A DNA stretch of 64,000 nt from Bacteriovoracaceae bacterium UBA4096. Lineage in GTDB: Bacteria; Bdellovibrionota; Bacteriovoracia; Bacteriovoracales; Bacteriovoracaceae. The stretch lies in NCBI GenBank assembly GCA_002381945.1, contig DFXY01000031.1, positions 574 to 64,573 on the forward strand. The letters are read 5' to 3'. Within the stretch, counting starts at the first letter, position 1. Each line of letters opens with the position of its first letter. Position numbers and translations under genes: made by a program. The notes below the pieces were generated by a model. It was not told where the DNA came from, made no database searches, and saw only the letters and a list, made by a program, of their open reading frames with translations. Below, in pieces: positions 1-8,167 of this stretch.

Positions 1-516
1 CTCAGCCGCAGACAATATCTGCTCGAAAACTACACTGATATGCAGATTGTTTTCATGGGTAACATCATTAAGAAGTTACGAACCAGACTGGAGTCACCTA
101 AGGCCGAGATCCTGATTTATGACCGGAATGAAGGAGTGGAGACTATCTTGCTTGAGCCGATGGAAAGATTCCGTCTGGCGATTAAACTGCTTCGAAAAGA
201 GATGGCCTATCTATCCCTTAATACTTTTTTCTATGGTGGTTCTCCAAGTTATCTTGATCTTATGACGGCAGCTTTTGAACTCGGCATTATACCGGCCTCG
301 GAATTAGATGAACTAGTGGGCATTGAAGAAATCTGGAACCCTAAGAAGACTTTCTGGCAGAAGGCAAGAGTCTGGGTCACAACTTTCGGAACTGTCGCGA
401 CCATTTTGATTCCACCCCCATATGGATTCATACCGGCCCTGGCCCTGGTAGTTATTGAATATACTGCTGGAAATGAAAAGAATGCAAACGAGGAAGACCC
501 TACGAGTCTATTTTAA
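1..516 (+). CDS. Hypothetical protein with C-terminal hydrophobic hairpin (5' end off-window)
   Basis: The frame is open at base 1, so the true start lies outside the window; about 171 codons are visible and the ATG at 40 need not be the start. The N-terminal part is charged and probably cytoplasmic. Near the C-terminus two hydrophobic stretches flank a Pro-rich turn (PPPYGF), which looks like a re-entrant or two-pass membrane hairpin followed by an acidic tail. The stop is one base before the next start at 518, so the two are probably co-transcribed. I do not recognise the family. Confidence 0.65.
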   Translation, partial: LSRRQYLLENYTDMQIVFMGNIIKKLRTRLESPKAEILIYDRNEGVETILLEPMERFRLAIKLLRKEMAYLSLNTFFYGGSPSYLDLMTAAFELGIIPASELDELVGIEEIWNPKKTFWQKARVWVTTFGTVATILIPPPYGFIPALALVVIEYTAGNEKNANEEDPTSLF

Positions 517-517
517 T

Positions 518-1735
518 ATGAAAACAAAACTTATACTTTTAACTTTATTGTTCACTAATTTCACTCTGGCCCAGTCCCTTGAACGGCGGTTAGAAGTTGT
601 CACTCGGACTGAAAGCAATAAGCCTCGTGTTGAAGAAGTTGTTCTTACTGATTTAATTTCCGCTGAAAGTTTTGACGGGGAATATTTCAAAATTGTTAAA
701 GGTAAGTCGGATGAGGCGATCCGCTTTGATGACCCGGAAGAGTTATCTTTCAGGGCCGCTACTGCTTATTACCATCTGACTAAGGCCCGCACTTATTTTA
801 TTCAGAAAGTTAAATCTGATTATGTGGCCACTTTACCAAAGATGGTGATTCGGATTGAGCACACCAATCAATTCTCAGAGCTGGGACATTTTGCTCATGA
901 TAATCTTGGTCCTCAATTTAACAATGCTCTGACAGTTCCTGCTGGAAAAGGGCTTGCTTCCAAGGGAGTTAAACCTTGGGGAATGGAAATCTGGTTTCGT
1001 CCTATGAAGCGCGTTCATTTACGTGATCTTAAGACGAATAATTTGGGGAACCAGGAGTTTCAGGTTCTGATGTCCAGATTCCGAAATCAGATTCACATGC
1101 AGTCTTTACAGCGCTTCATCACCCAACTGGTCATTGCTGTAACGGCCGAAGCCTCAGGCGATATCCTTACCACTGATGCCTTGGTTCGCACTGTTGGTGC
1201 AAGCCTTATTATGGAAGCGGGTTATCAGTTTTATGAACCCATCAGTAAATTATTTTCCCGCAAATGGTACTGGCTGGATTCAGCATTAGTTCCGGAAATT
1301 ATTTATCATGAATATGCTCATGCGGCACTTTCAGATCAATTAGTTTTGTCCCACTCCACTGCGACTATTGAAGGCATGGCAGATTTCTTTGCAGGCCAGA
1401 TCGCAAACTCACCTAAGCTTGCGAAGAAAATTAAAAAGTACAATACCTTCAACGGTAAGGACGCCACTAAGAAACAAGACTACATGCTACAGTTTGAAGC
1501 AACTGAATACGCTAATACTGATTTTGTCTTTGGTATGTTGTGGGAAATAAAAAATATTCTGGGTCAAGAACAGGGTGAAGTGTTTATGTATGAGCTTCGG
1601 AAAAAGATCACTACCAATGCTTCCATTCGAGGTCAACTGATCGAGGGAATCCTTACTACCTGTGATGAAGTTTGTGAAACTCCCTTTGTAGATAAACTTC
1701 GCATCTTGAAGGCATTGAACCTTAGGGGAATCTAA
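518..1735 (+). CDS. Secreted HExxH zinc metallopeptidase-like protein
   Basis: The start at ATG 518 is chosen over an in-frame upstream codon at 455 because it begins a clean signal peptide (MKTKLILLTLLF...LAQS) directly after the previous stop. The 405-residue product carries H264-E-Y-A-H268 followed by E285 in EGMADF, the gluzincin arrangement of two zinc histidines, a general base and a downstream glutamate. This suggests a periplasmic or exported zinc peptidase. Substrate and family are not recognised, and outside the motif the sequence is unfamiliar. It forms a likely operon with the upstream gene. Confidence 0.7.
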   Translation: MKTKLILLTLLFTNFTLAQSLERRLEVVTRTESNKPRVEEVVLTDLISAESFDGEYFKIVKGKSDEAIRFDDPEELSFRAATAYYHLTKARTYFIQKVKSDYVATLPKMVIRIEHTNQFSELGHFAHDNLGPQFNNALTVPAGKGLASKGVKPWGMEIWFRPMKRVHLRDLKTNNLGNQEFQVLMSRFRNQIHMQSLQRFITQLVIAVTAEASGDILTTDALVRTVGASLIMEAGYQFYEPISKLFSRKWYWLDSALVPEIIYHEYAHAALSDQLVLSHSTATIEGMADFFAGQIANSPKLAKKIKKYNTFNGKDATKKQDYMLQFEATEYANTDFVFGMLWEIKNILGQEQGEVFMYELRKKITTNASIRGQLIEGILTTCDEVCETPFVDKLRILKALNLRGI

Positions 1736-1870
1736 ATAACGGTGCCAAAACGCCACTAAGCTCACTGTAAGAATGTGAAAAAGTTTTACATTGCATTATT
1801 TACCTTGTTTAAGGTTAACGGATAGAAGTATTTAAACTTCAATTTTAGAAAACATCACCAGGAGGTCCTT

Positions 1871-2485
1871 GTGTTTAGAAAGTTTCTCGCAATTGTCATG
1901 GTCTGCTCGCTGTTTACAGTACAAGCTCACGCTGTTTCACATGAAGGCCTTAAGCTCGCTTTCGATGAATTAAATTATGCTTTAACTGTTGAGTGGGATC
2001 AGAAAGATAAAGACTTTCACAATGCTCAATTGAAAAAATTCTATGGAACTCTTCGTGAGCTTCAGTCTAAAGGTCTGACTAATGCTGAGTTGGTAGATTT
2101 CATTAAGAAAGAAGTTAAAGACGAGAAAGTCACTCGTGATATCGAGACGGCCTTCAATATGATTCAGATCAATAAAATGACTTCTGATGAAGCTTCAAAC
2201 TATATGATCGAAACAATGAAGAAGTCATATAGCGCTGGTGCCAGCTTTAACGGTGAAGTTTTTCTTTATCTAGGTATAGGTCTATTGATTGTTGCTGCTG
2301 CAGTAGCATTAAGCGGATCTTCTTCTGGCTCTTCTTCTGATTCAGGCTCTGGTTCTGGTGGTGGAACAGTCACTTGTTATGATGATTGTTATCCTCAATA
2401 CTACGACTGTGGTGGATACTGGTCAGGCGGTTATTACTACAGCTACACATGTTCACAAACAGTATGTGACACTTACTGCTATTAA
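1871..2485 (+). CDS. Exported membrane protein with Ser/Gly linker and Cys/Tyr-rich tail
   Basis: GTG start preceded by a strong AGGAGGT ribosome site (1860-1866), only four bases away. A signal peptide ending near AHAVS is followed by a charged helical domain (to about residue 120), a hydrophobic membrane segment (about 130-150), a Ser/Gly-only linker of about 20 residues, and a final 36 residues with six Cys and eleven Tyr. The tail looks surface-exposed and able to form disulfides or Tyr crosslinks; that is inference. No family recognised. A strong bidirectional terminator follows at 2494. Confidence 0.65.
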   Translation: MFRKFLAIVMVCSLFTVQAHAVSHEGLKLAFDELNYALTVEWDQKDKDFHNAQLKKFYGTLRELQSKGLTNAELVDFIKKEVKDEKVTRDIETAFNMIQINKMTSDEASNYMIETMKKSYSAGASFNGEVFLYLGIGLLIVAAAVALSGSSSGSSSDSGSGSGGGTVTCYDDCYPQYYDCGGYWSGGYYYSYTCSQTVCDTYCY

Positions 2486-2493
2486 TCTAATCC

Positions 2494-2521
2494 AAAGGGA
2501 GGTCTTAGACCTCCCTTTTTT
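2494..2521. terminator. Bidirectional terminator holding the nadD stop codon in its loop
   Basis: Arms AAAGGGAGGTC and GACCTCCCTTT flank a three-base TTA loop and run into T8 on the plus strand, with AAA tracts on the other side. On the minus strand the loop reads TAA and is the stop codon of the nadD-like gene, so the terminator also encodes its last residues (REV). Confidence 0.85.
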
Positions 2522-3305
2522 TTCTGATTTCTGTCGATGAAAGATTTTCAAATAGGTGCTTCCCCAAAAAGATGACATTGATTCCGGCATTCAAAGCATG
2601 GACTTCATCAAGGGCCTGATGGCGGTCTTCATCGTCTTCAAGCCTTGAAGCCACATAAAGAGTATGGAGCTTAGGTAGAAGATCCTGACTTCTGGTCCAG
2701 GACTTTATCGAGCTAAAACTATCAAAGCCAATAAGTAGTGAAATTTTCTGGCCTGGAAAATTTTCTTTTAACTTCTCAACCCAATTCACAGTGGGATTAG
2801 GTTTATTGTCCAGGAGAAATGTCGGTACCAGGAACTGACGTTTTCCGAATTTTGCCTTGGTGCTGATTTCTAAAACAGTTGTCACGGGATCCAGTGGGCG
2901 AATTTCTTTATGAGGATTGCGATCAGGCACGATCAAACAAGTTTTATCTTCCGGCATGAGGTTCAAGCAGGACTGATGGCCTTTGTGCCAGGGATTGAAA
3001 GAGCCTCCGAAGAAAACCCATTCATCTGAATGATTTTGGAAAATGATTTCAGGGCATTTTTTTTTGAGTTCCTGATGATGCTCCGAGATGGGGTATCTGG
3101 CGGCCACCAGAGAAACCAAGGCCTCGGCATACTCCGCTTCCAGATCAGGCAGAAGTGAAGTCCATGTCATCATGAAGTCTCCACTTTCCCCAACAATAAA
3201 GTCCAACTTGTTTTCCCACTGACAGGATAAGGCAAAAGATTCTTCAGGAAAGGCCAGCCTGACTTTTAAAGGTCTGTCTTGGGTATAGAAAACGAGTTTA
3301 AGCAC
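2505..3305 (-). CDS. nadD: Nicotinate-nucleotide adenylyltransferase-like protein with N-terminal extension
   Basis: Residues 99-110 contain the nucleotidyltransferase signature GGSFNPWHKGH (H107, H110), and the C-terminus has SSTEIR, the second conserved motif of the NadD/NMNAT family, which adenylates nicotinate mononucleotide in NAD synthesis. The core is normal in size, but about 96 residues precede it that NadD proteins do not usually have and that I cannot assign. The GTG start has GGAG seven bases upstream and lies two bases after the sfsA stop, so the two form an operon. A related nucleotidyltransferase with another substrate is possible. Confidence 0.75.
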   Translation of the reverse strand: MLKLVFYTQDRPLKVRLAFPEESFALSCQWENKLDFIVGESGDFMMTWTSLLPDLEAEYAEALVSLVAARYPISEHHQELKKKCPEIIFQNHSDEWVFFGGSFNPWHKGHQSCLNLMPEDKTCLIVPDRNPHKEIRPLDPVTTVLEISTKAKFGKRQFLVPTFLLDNKPNPTVNWVEKLKENFPGQKISLLIGFDSFSSIKSWTRSQDLLPKLHTLYVASRLEDDEDRHQALDEVHALNAGINVIFLGKHLFENLSSTEIRKKREV

Positions 3306-3307
3306 TA

Positions 3308-4006
3308 TTACTCCAAAGAAAATGGAAGCGAGTTTCCAAAACCTATTTCATTGATATCTATTCTACATTGATAAACAAAAATTTCCACACCCGCTGCATG
3401 GGCCTGTTTTAAGAGTTCACCATATTTTTTATCAATGGAGTGTGCAGGACGCATTTCCTTAACATCTTCCCGTTGAACGATATAGAGCATAGCTGCTCTG
3501 TGGCCTTGCTTTTTGAGATCCATGAGTTCTATCAGATGCTTTTGGCCCCGCTCGGAAACTGAATCCGGGAATTGGGCCATGCCCTCATGCTTTAAAGTGA
3601 CGCTTTTGACTTCCACATAACAAGAGGGCAGGTTCTCGTGACCATCCAGGTAAAAATCAATGCGGCTGTTGCCGATTTTCTTCTCAGGTTGAATGAGGGT
3701 ATACCCCGTTAGTTCTGGAATCCAACCTTGTTTAATCCAAAGGTGAGCAAGCTTATTTGCGTTGGCCGTGTTCACTCCGATCCATGTCTCTCCGTTATGG
3801 GTGAGTTCCAGAGTATGGGCCATTTTTCGGGCGGGATTGTCAGATTTAGAAAGAGCGCATCGCCATTCAGGGGCCCAGCAGGATGTCATGCTTCCGGTAT
3901 TGGGAACATGAACCGTGAACGTCTCTTGTTTGATTGAGACATCGGCAAGAAATCGTTTGTAGCGTTTAACTAGGGTGGCTTCAGTTAATGGACGGTCCCA
4001 CTTCAA
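3308..4006 (-). CDS. sfsA: SfsA family protein
   Basis: The 232-residue length and conserved blocks (VHVPNTGSM near the N-terminus, SRIDFYL, CYVEVKSVTL, FPDSVSERGQKHL, AHSIDKKYG) identify SfsA, named in E. coli for sugar fermentation stimulation. The D...EVK block in the middle fits the nuclease-like fold proposed for the family; molecular function is not settled. The start is TTG with GGAGAA about seven bases upstream. Its stop is two bases before the nadD-like gene. Confidence 0.88.
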   Translation of the reverse strand: MKWDRPLTEATLVKRYKRFLADVSIKQETFTVHVPNTGSMTSCWAPEWRCALSKSDNPARKMAHTLELTHNGETWIGVNTANANKLAHLWIKQGWIPELTGYTLIQPEKKIGNSRIDFYLDGHENLPSCYVEVKSVTLKHEGMAQFPDSVSERGQKHLIELMDLKKQGHRAAMLYIVQREDVKEMRPAHSIDKKYGELLKQAHAAGVEIFVYQCRIDINEIGFGNSLPFSLE

Positions 4007-4034
4007 TTATATTCTCCGGCTTAAGTCTAGAACT

Positions 4035-4766
4035 TTAGTGGGCTTCAAACTCAATTTCAAGCGTTTCAATTTCAACCGGAACAGGCGAAATTGACCGTAG
4101 CTGTAGCTCCCTTAAGGTCATAGGGTAGTGAAGTAGAATACGTGGTCTCATAGGGGAAGGAGTGACTCTGATACTTCCAATCACTTCACCCCATCCGGTA
4201 GTCAGCTGCAATTGTCCTCCTGGAGCGTAGCGGGTATAGGCCTCGATGCTAAGGGAGCGCACCAGGCGGTTTTCAAAGGGAAGAAATCTTCCAAGATCCA
4301 GTACAGTATGTGGGTGCATAGTCTGACGGACGTAAACTCTTTCAGGTCTAGGTATCGGAGAAGGACGCCTGTTATCTCTCACTTCAGCACTTAAAGTTTC
4401 TATGTAAAGGTCTCCGCGAGAAGCGAGTACCAGATCTTGTATACGAGTGCCTCGTGGAAAGGGGAGTCGCAGTGTCGTTGTTTGTGCTCCAATGAGTCCA
4501 CCCAATAGCACTCTTCCGTATTGAAGAATCTGAATTTGAGTCCGTCCTTGATACCCGCGGGCAGTAATGGTCAGAGACGAAATCTCCATGGATCTGGCCT
4601 CTTCCGGATATAGGCGAAAAACCCGAGGCAGCCTTAGCTGTTCCTCTGGTCTCAGATTTCGATAAAGATTTTCGGTGAGAATTCTTCTGTCCTGGGCAAA
4701 AGACTGGAAGGATGCCAGCAGACTGGCAAAAACAAAAATCATTAATGATACTGTAGCTTTTTTCAT
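4035..4766 (-). CDS. Secreted protein of two tandem beta-rich domains
   Basis: A signal peptide (MKKATVSLMIFVF...SFAQ) and an AGGAGAT ribosome site support the start. The mature protein is an internal duplication: residues about 45-130 and 150-240 align with each other, each with a basic residue before an SLTI/SLSI strand, then QIQIL/QLQLT, G-x-V-L-x-G, an L-R-L run, and ending in IETL-x-x-E. Both repeats look all-beta. No Cys and no catalytic motif. Probably periplasmic or surface; function unknown. Confidence 0.65.
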   Translation of the reverse strand: MKKATVSLMIFVFASLLASFQSFAQDRRILTENLYRNLRPEEQLRLPRVFRLYPEEARSMEISSLTITARGYQGRTQIQILQYGRVLLGGLIGAQTTTLRLPFPRGTRIQDLVLASRGDLYIETLSAEVRDNRRPSPIPRPERVYVRQTMHPHTVLDLGRFLPFENRLVRSLSIEAYTRYAPGGQLQLTTGWGEVIGSIRVTPSPMRPRILLHYPMTLRELQLRSISPVPVEIETLEIEFEAH

Positions 4767-5050
4767 GCTATCTCCTGGTAGGCGGAGGCCAATAGGTAGT
4801 ATTACCTGAGTAATATCATGCTATAGATTAATTTGAGTGAGAAGATGCAGTGCGCCCCTCGATACCAGAGTGTATTTGTCCCATCTAAATCATGTTTTTT
4901 GGCACCACTGCTTTAAGAGTTGCTCATTATTTGTCACCATTTTCCGAAGAGTAAACCACAAGACTGTTTAGACAGATTAGTGTGAATTGGCTAAAATGCT
5001 GGCATTCAACTTCTATATTATTCTATCCCTTCTTTCTTAAGGAGTTCTCC

Positions 5051-6316
5051 ATGTCTGATAAGGCAAAATTAGTTTTAGGTGATAAGACCTTCGAGCTACC
5101 CGTTTTCACCGGTTCTGAAGGTGAAAAAGCGATCGATATAACTAAACTCAGGGCAGAAACAGGTTATGTCACACTTGATTCTGGTTATATGAATACTGGC
5201 GCCTGTACTAGTGCCATCACATTCCTTGACGGTGAACAAGGTATTCTTAAATACCGTGGTTATTCAATTGAAGAGATCGCTGAAAAATCTTCTTTCCTTG
5301 AATCCTCTTATTTGGTGTTCTACGGCAAGTTGCCAACAACTTCCGAACTTAAAGCTTTCGAAGAGCGAATTGCTTCTTATGATGATGTGCCTGAAGGTAT
5401 TAAGAGCATGATTAAGGCCTTCCCTAAGGATGCTCATCCAATGGCAGTGCTTTCTTCAAATATGGTTTCTCTTTCAGCTTTTTACCATGATCTTTGCGCT
5501 CAGGACTTAACTCCTGCCCAGAAAGATACCGCTATCGCTCAGCTCATGGGACAAATCAAAGTCATGAGTGCCTATGCTTTCCGTCACTCTCAAGGCAAAG
5601 ACTTTGTAAAATCTGACAAGTCACTTGATTACTGCTCAGACTTCATTCACATGATGACTGGAGATAAAAACGTCGATAAAGAAGTCGCTAAGGCGTTAGA
5701 CATTCTATTAATTCTTCACGTTGATCATGAACAGAACTGTTCAACATCTTCAGTCAGAATGGTGGGCTCATCTAAGGCCAATATTTTTGCAACCATCTCT
5801 GCTGGTGTAGACGCTCTTTGGGGCCCACTTCATGGCGGTGCTAACCAGGCCGTGCTTGAAATGCTGGAAGAAATTAAAAATTCAGGAAAAGACTACAATC
5901 AATTTTTGGCCGAAGTTAAAGACAAAAATTCAGGCTCTCGTTTGATGGGTTTTGGTCACCGTGTGTATAAGAATTTTGATCCACGGGCCAAGATTATTAA
6001 AGTTGCTTGTGACTCAGTTCTTTCTAAACTTGGTGTTCAGGATCCTTTACTTGATATCGCTAAAGGACTCGAGGAAGTGGCACTGAAAGATGAGTACTTC
6101 GTCTCTCGCAAACTTTATCCCAACGTCGATTTCTACTCAGGCATCATTTACCGTGCTCTTGGAATTCCTACTAATATGTTCACAGTAATGTTTGCGATTG
6201 GTCGTCTTCCAGGTTGGATGGCCCAGTGGAAGGAAATGACGGAACAGGCAGGATTTAAAATCTGTCGTCCTCGTCAGATTTATACTGGTGATACTTCGAA
6301 CTCGTTTAAAAAATAA
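5051..6316 (+). CDS. gltA: Citrate synthase
   Basis: Condenses acetyl-CoA with oxaloacetate at the entry to the TCA cycle. The 421-residue protein has the family landmarks: HVDHEQNCSTSSVRMVGS, GPLHGGANQAVLEML, GFGHRVYKNFDPRAK and the catalytic Asp in NVDFYSG. The N-terminal beta domain (KLVLGDKTFELPV) is that of the hexameric type II enzyme of Gram-negative bacteria. ATG 5051 with AAGGAG (5039-5044) is preferred to a GTG at 4982, which would add a poorly conserved hydrophobic leader. It stands alone, with its own terminator at 6341. Confidence 0.95.
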   Translation: MSDKAKLVLGDKTFELPVFTGSEGEKAIDITKLRAETGYVTLDSGYMNTGACTSAITFLDGEQGILKYRGYSIEEIAEKSSFLESSYLVFYGKLPTTSELKAFEERIASYDDVPEGIKSMIKAFPKDAHPMAVLSSNMVSLSAFYHDLCAQDLTPAQKDTAIAQLMGQIKVMSAYAFRHSQGKDFVKSDKSLDYCSDFIHMMTGDKNVDKEVAKALDILLILHVDHEQNCSTSSVRMVGSSKANIFATISAGVDALWGPLHGGANQAVLEMLEEIKNSGKDYNQFLAEVKDKNSGSRLMGFGHRVYKNFDPRAKIIKVACDSVLSKLGVQDPLLDIAKGLEEVALKDEYFVSRKLYPNVDFYSGIIYRALGIPTNMFTVMFAIGRLPGWMAQWKEMTEQAGFKICRPRQIYTGDTSNSFKK

Positions 6317-6340
6317 TAAATATTACTCTCTAATATTCTC

Positions 6341-6371
6341 ATGGCCCCCAACCCTTACTGGGGGCCATTTC
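6341..6371 (+). terminator. gltA terminator
   Basis: Perfect 10-bp arms ATGGCCCCCA and TGGGGGCCAT with an 8-base loop, followed by a short T run, 25 bases after the citrate synthase stop. Confidence 0.75.
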
Positions 6372-6470
6372 AAACTGCTTGACTATAGAACACGCCCCCT
6401 CACCAAAGCATTAAAATAGCTAGCTCCTAATTCATTGAAAATACATTGAATTGTCGTTTTATTGTCTAAT

Positions 6471-6491
6471 AACTATGAATTTCTCATAGTT
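6471..6491. promoter_or_regulatory. AbiEi operator-like palindrome, copy 1
   Basis: Perfect inverted repeat AACTATGA-N5-TCATAGTT. It overlaps a possible -10 (TATGAA, 6474) lying 17 bases after TTGTCG (6451). An identical copy begins 52 bases downstream. Confidence 0.7.
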
Positions 6492-6522
6492 AATGGATTA
6501 AAATTCCTTAGAAATAGTCCGA

Positions 6523-6543
6523 AACTATGATATATTCATAGTT
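6523..6543. promoter_or_regulatory. AbiEi operator-like palindrome, copy 2
   Basis: Same AACTATGA-N5-TCATAGTT arrangement as at 6471, ending 13 bases before the antitoxin start and containing TATGAT, a good -10. Two palindromes with about five helical turns between them fit cooperative autorepression by the AbiEi antitoxin, as known for AbiE systems. Confidence 0.7.
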
Positions 6544-6556
6544 AATAGGGGAAATC

Positions 6557-7204
6557 ATGAGTTCTGAATTTTTAAATAAAATTGAACAGGATTTAAAAGT
6601 TCCATTATTTACGGACGATGATCTCAAGCTCGTTTTTCGAGATAAGGGGCCATCGACCATTTATAATTCTCTGACTTATCATCTTAAAAATCAAAATTTA
6701 GTAAGATTTAGAAGAGGTTTATATTCTCTCTCCACCAAGAGAGGGGGAAAGCATGCATTTTCAAAATTTAAATTGGCCAACAAACTTGTGCTTCAAAGTT
6801 TTGTTTCGTTTGAATCGGCATTGTCTCATCATAACCTCATTCCTGAAGCAGTTTATGAAGTAACATCAGCAACATTAAGCAAAAATGTAGTCTTTGAAAA
6901 TTCTCTGGGGAGATTTAGTTTTTCTTATTCACCCATTGAACCTTTTTATTTAGGGGTTGAAAAAGATGAAATTACGGATGCAAAAATTGCTAATCCAGTG
7001 AGGGCCTTGTTTGATCTCATTTATGTAAGAAGGAAGCTCTATGATAAGGCAGAAGATTTAGAGGGTGATTTCAGGATTGATTTAAAAGAATTAAAAGTTC
7101 ACTTAAGTCATTTTAAACCTGGGGAAATCTTGGAGCTTGGTGAACTTTATAAGAAGAAAACTACGAGGCGTTTAGCAACAATTTTAGTGAGAGAATTAAT
7201 GTGA
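6557..7204 (+). CDS. AbiEi-type antitoxin / autorepressor
   Basis: The N-terminal winged-helix region (DDLKLVFRDKGPSTIYNSLTYHL, then VRFRRGLYSLS) is the AbiEi-type DNA-binding domain, followed by the C-terminal antitoxin domain with VSFESALSHHNLIPE and ANPVRALFDLIYVRR. In characterised AbiE pairs this protein represses the operon and counters the AbiEii toxin. The stop overlaps the toxin start as GTGA. The gene and its partner are clearly more AT-rich than their neighbours, suggesting acquisition, but no integrase or attachment repeat is visible. 215 residues. Confidence 0.82.
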   Translation: MSSEFLNKIEQDLKVPLFTDDDLKLVFRDKGPSTIYNSLTYHLKNQNLVRFRRGLYSLSTKRGGKHAFSKFKLANKLVLQSFVSFESALSHHNLIPEAVYEVTSATLSKNVVFENSLGRFSFSYSPIEPFYLGVEKDEITDAKIANPVRALFDLIYVRRKLYDKAEDLEGDFRIDLKELKVHLSHFKPGEILELGELYKKKTTRRLATILVRELM

Positions 7205-8046
7205 AAGATATTATTCAAAATCGTTTAGATAATCATTATGACACCAAAATTCCAGAGGATGAATTAAATGCTCTAAAAGAGATTACTCAAGAGGTAGCCT
7301 TGTATGCTCTCTATAAAGTAGGATTTTTTGAGAAGGCATGTTTTATTGGTGGAACATGTCTAAGGATTGTTCATTCATTAGATAGATTTTCCGAAGATTT
7401 AGATTTTTCTACCAGAACCATTGATCCTGATTTTGATCTAGATGCTTACCTGGAAAAAGCAATGGAAGTGATGAAACCTTATGGTTACGGGCTTACAATT
7501 GATGAGAAAGATCTCACTGATAAAAGTGTTCAATCCAGATTCCTTAAAGATGACTCTATTAAGAAGGTGCTAACGTTTAAGCACAAGCAAGATGAAAGGC
7601 AGAAAATAAAAATTAAAGTTGAAATTGATACTCGGCCACCAAGTGGTGCCGTAGACAAAGTAGAATATATCGATTTTCCGGATGATTTTCAGATATTGGC
7701 CCATGATATTCCAAGTCTTATGTCTGGAAAAATTCATGCATTATTATGTAGAAGCTATACTAAGGGGCGGGACTGGTATGACTTTTCTTGGTACGTGAAA
7801 AATAATTATTCACCGAATTTAGAGCTATTAGAAAATGCTTTAAAGCAACTTGGGCCTTGGAAAGGGCAAGACATTCAGTTGAGTGAAACTTTCTTAAAAG
7901 AAGCTTTGATCCAAAAAGTTAGATCTCTAAACTGGGAAGACGTTAAAGTGGATGTTAGAAAGTTTTTAAATCCACTAAAGGCCCAATCTTTGGATATCTG
8001 GAATACTGAATTCTTTGAGAGTAGAGTAAAGAAATTAAAAATATAA
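7201..8046 (+). CDS. AbiEii-family nucleotidyltransferase toxin
   Basis: Residues 49-70 read F-I-G-G-T-x-L-R then FSEDLDFS: the GG(S/T) and DxD motifs of AbiEii nucleotidyltransferases, with metal-binding D66 and D68. A later K-V-E-I-D and a SGKIHALLCR...TKGRDWYDF block complete the fold. Members of this family transfer nucleotides to RNA targets (tRNA acceptor stems in a mycobacterial relative) and stop growth, giving abortive-infection phage defence. The GTG start overlaps the antitoxin stop. All key residues seem intact, so the system is probably functional. Confidence 0.85.
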   Translation: MKDIIQNRLDNHYDTKIPEDELNALKEITQEVALYALYKVGFFEKACFIGGTCLRIVHSLDRFSEDLDFSTRTIDPDFDLDAYLEKAMEVMKPYGYGLTIDEKDLTDKSVQSRFLKDDSIKKVLTFKHKQDERQKIKIKVEIDTRPPSGAVDKVEYIDFPDDFQILAHDIPSLMSGKIHALLCRSYTKGRDWYDFSWYVKNNYSPNLELLENALKQLGPWKGQDIQLSETFLKEALIQKVRSLNWEDVKVDVRKFLNPLKAQSLDIWNTEFFESRVKKLKI

Positions 8047-8129
8047 ATGGCAGGAGGCACTTAGTGCAGTGGAGCATATTAATAACACGTAGAACCCTTA
8101 CAAAGACTTAAAGTCCAAATAACCTCTTA

Positions 8130-8157
8130 GAAGGCCCCAGTAGGGGCTTCATTCTTT
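8130..8157 (+). terminator. Probable terminator after the AbiE pair
   Basis: GAAGGCCCC-AGTA-GGGGCTTC stem with one bulged G, followed by ATTCTTT. It lies directly upstream of the AGGAGG ribosome site of the next gene. Confidence 0.5.
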
Positions 8158-8167
8158 AGGAGGTAGT

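Noticed and set aside
4982..5050. GTG 4982 as the citrate synthase start
   Set aside because: It would add a hydrophobic leader foreign to the family, and the AAGGAG site points to ATG 5051.
6317..8167. AbiE locus as part of a larger defence island or prophage
   Set aside because: Only the two-gene pair is atypical; the flanks are citrate synthase and ordinary secreted-protein genes, with no integrase or tRNA.
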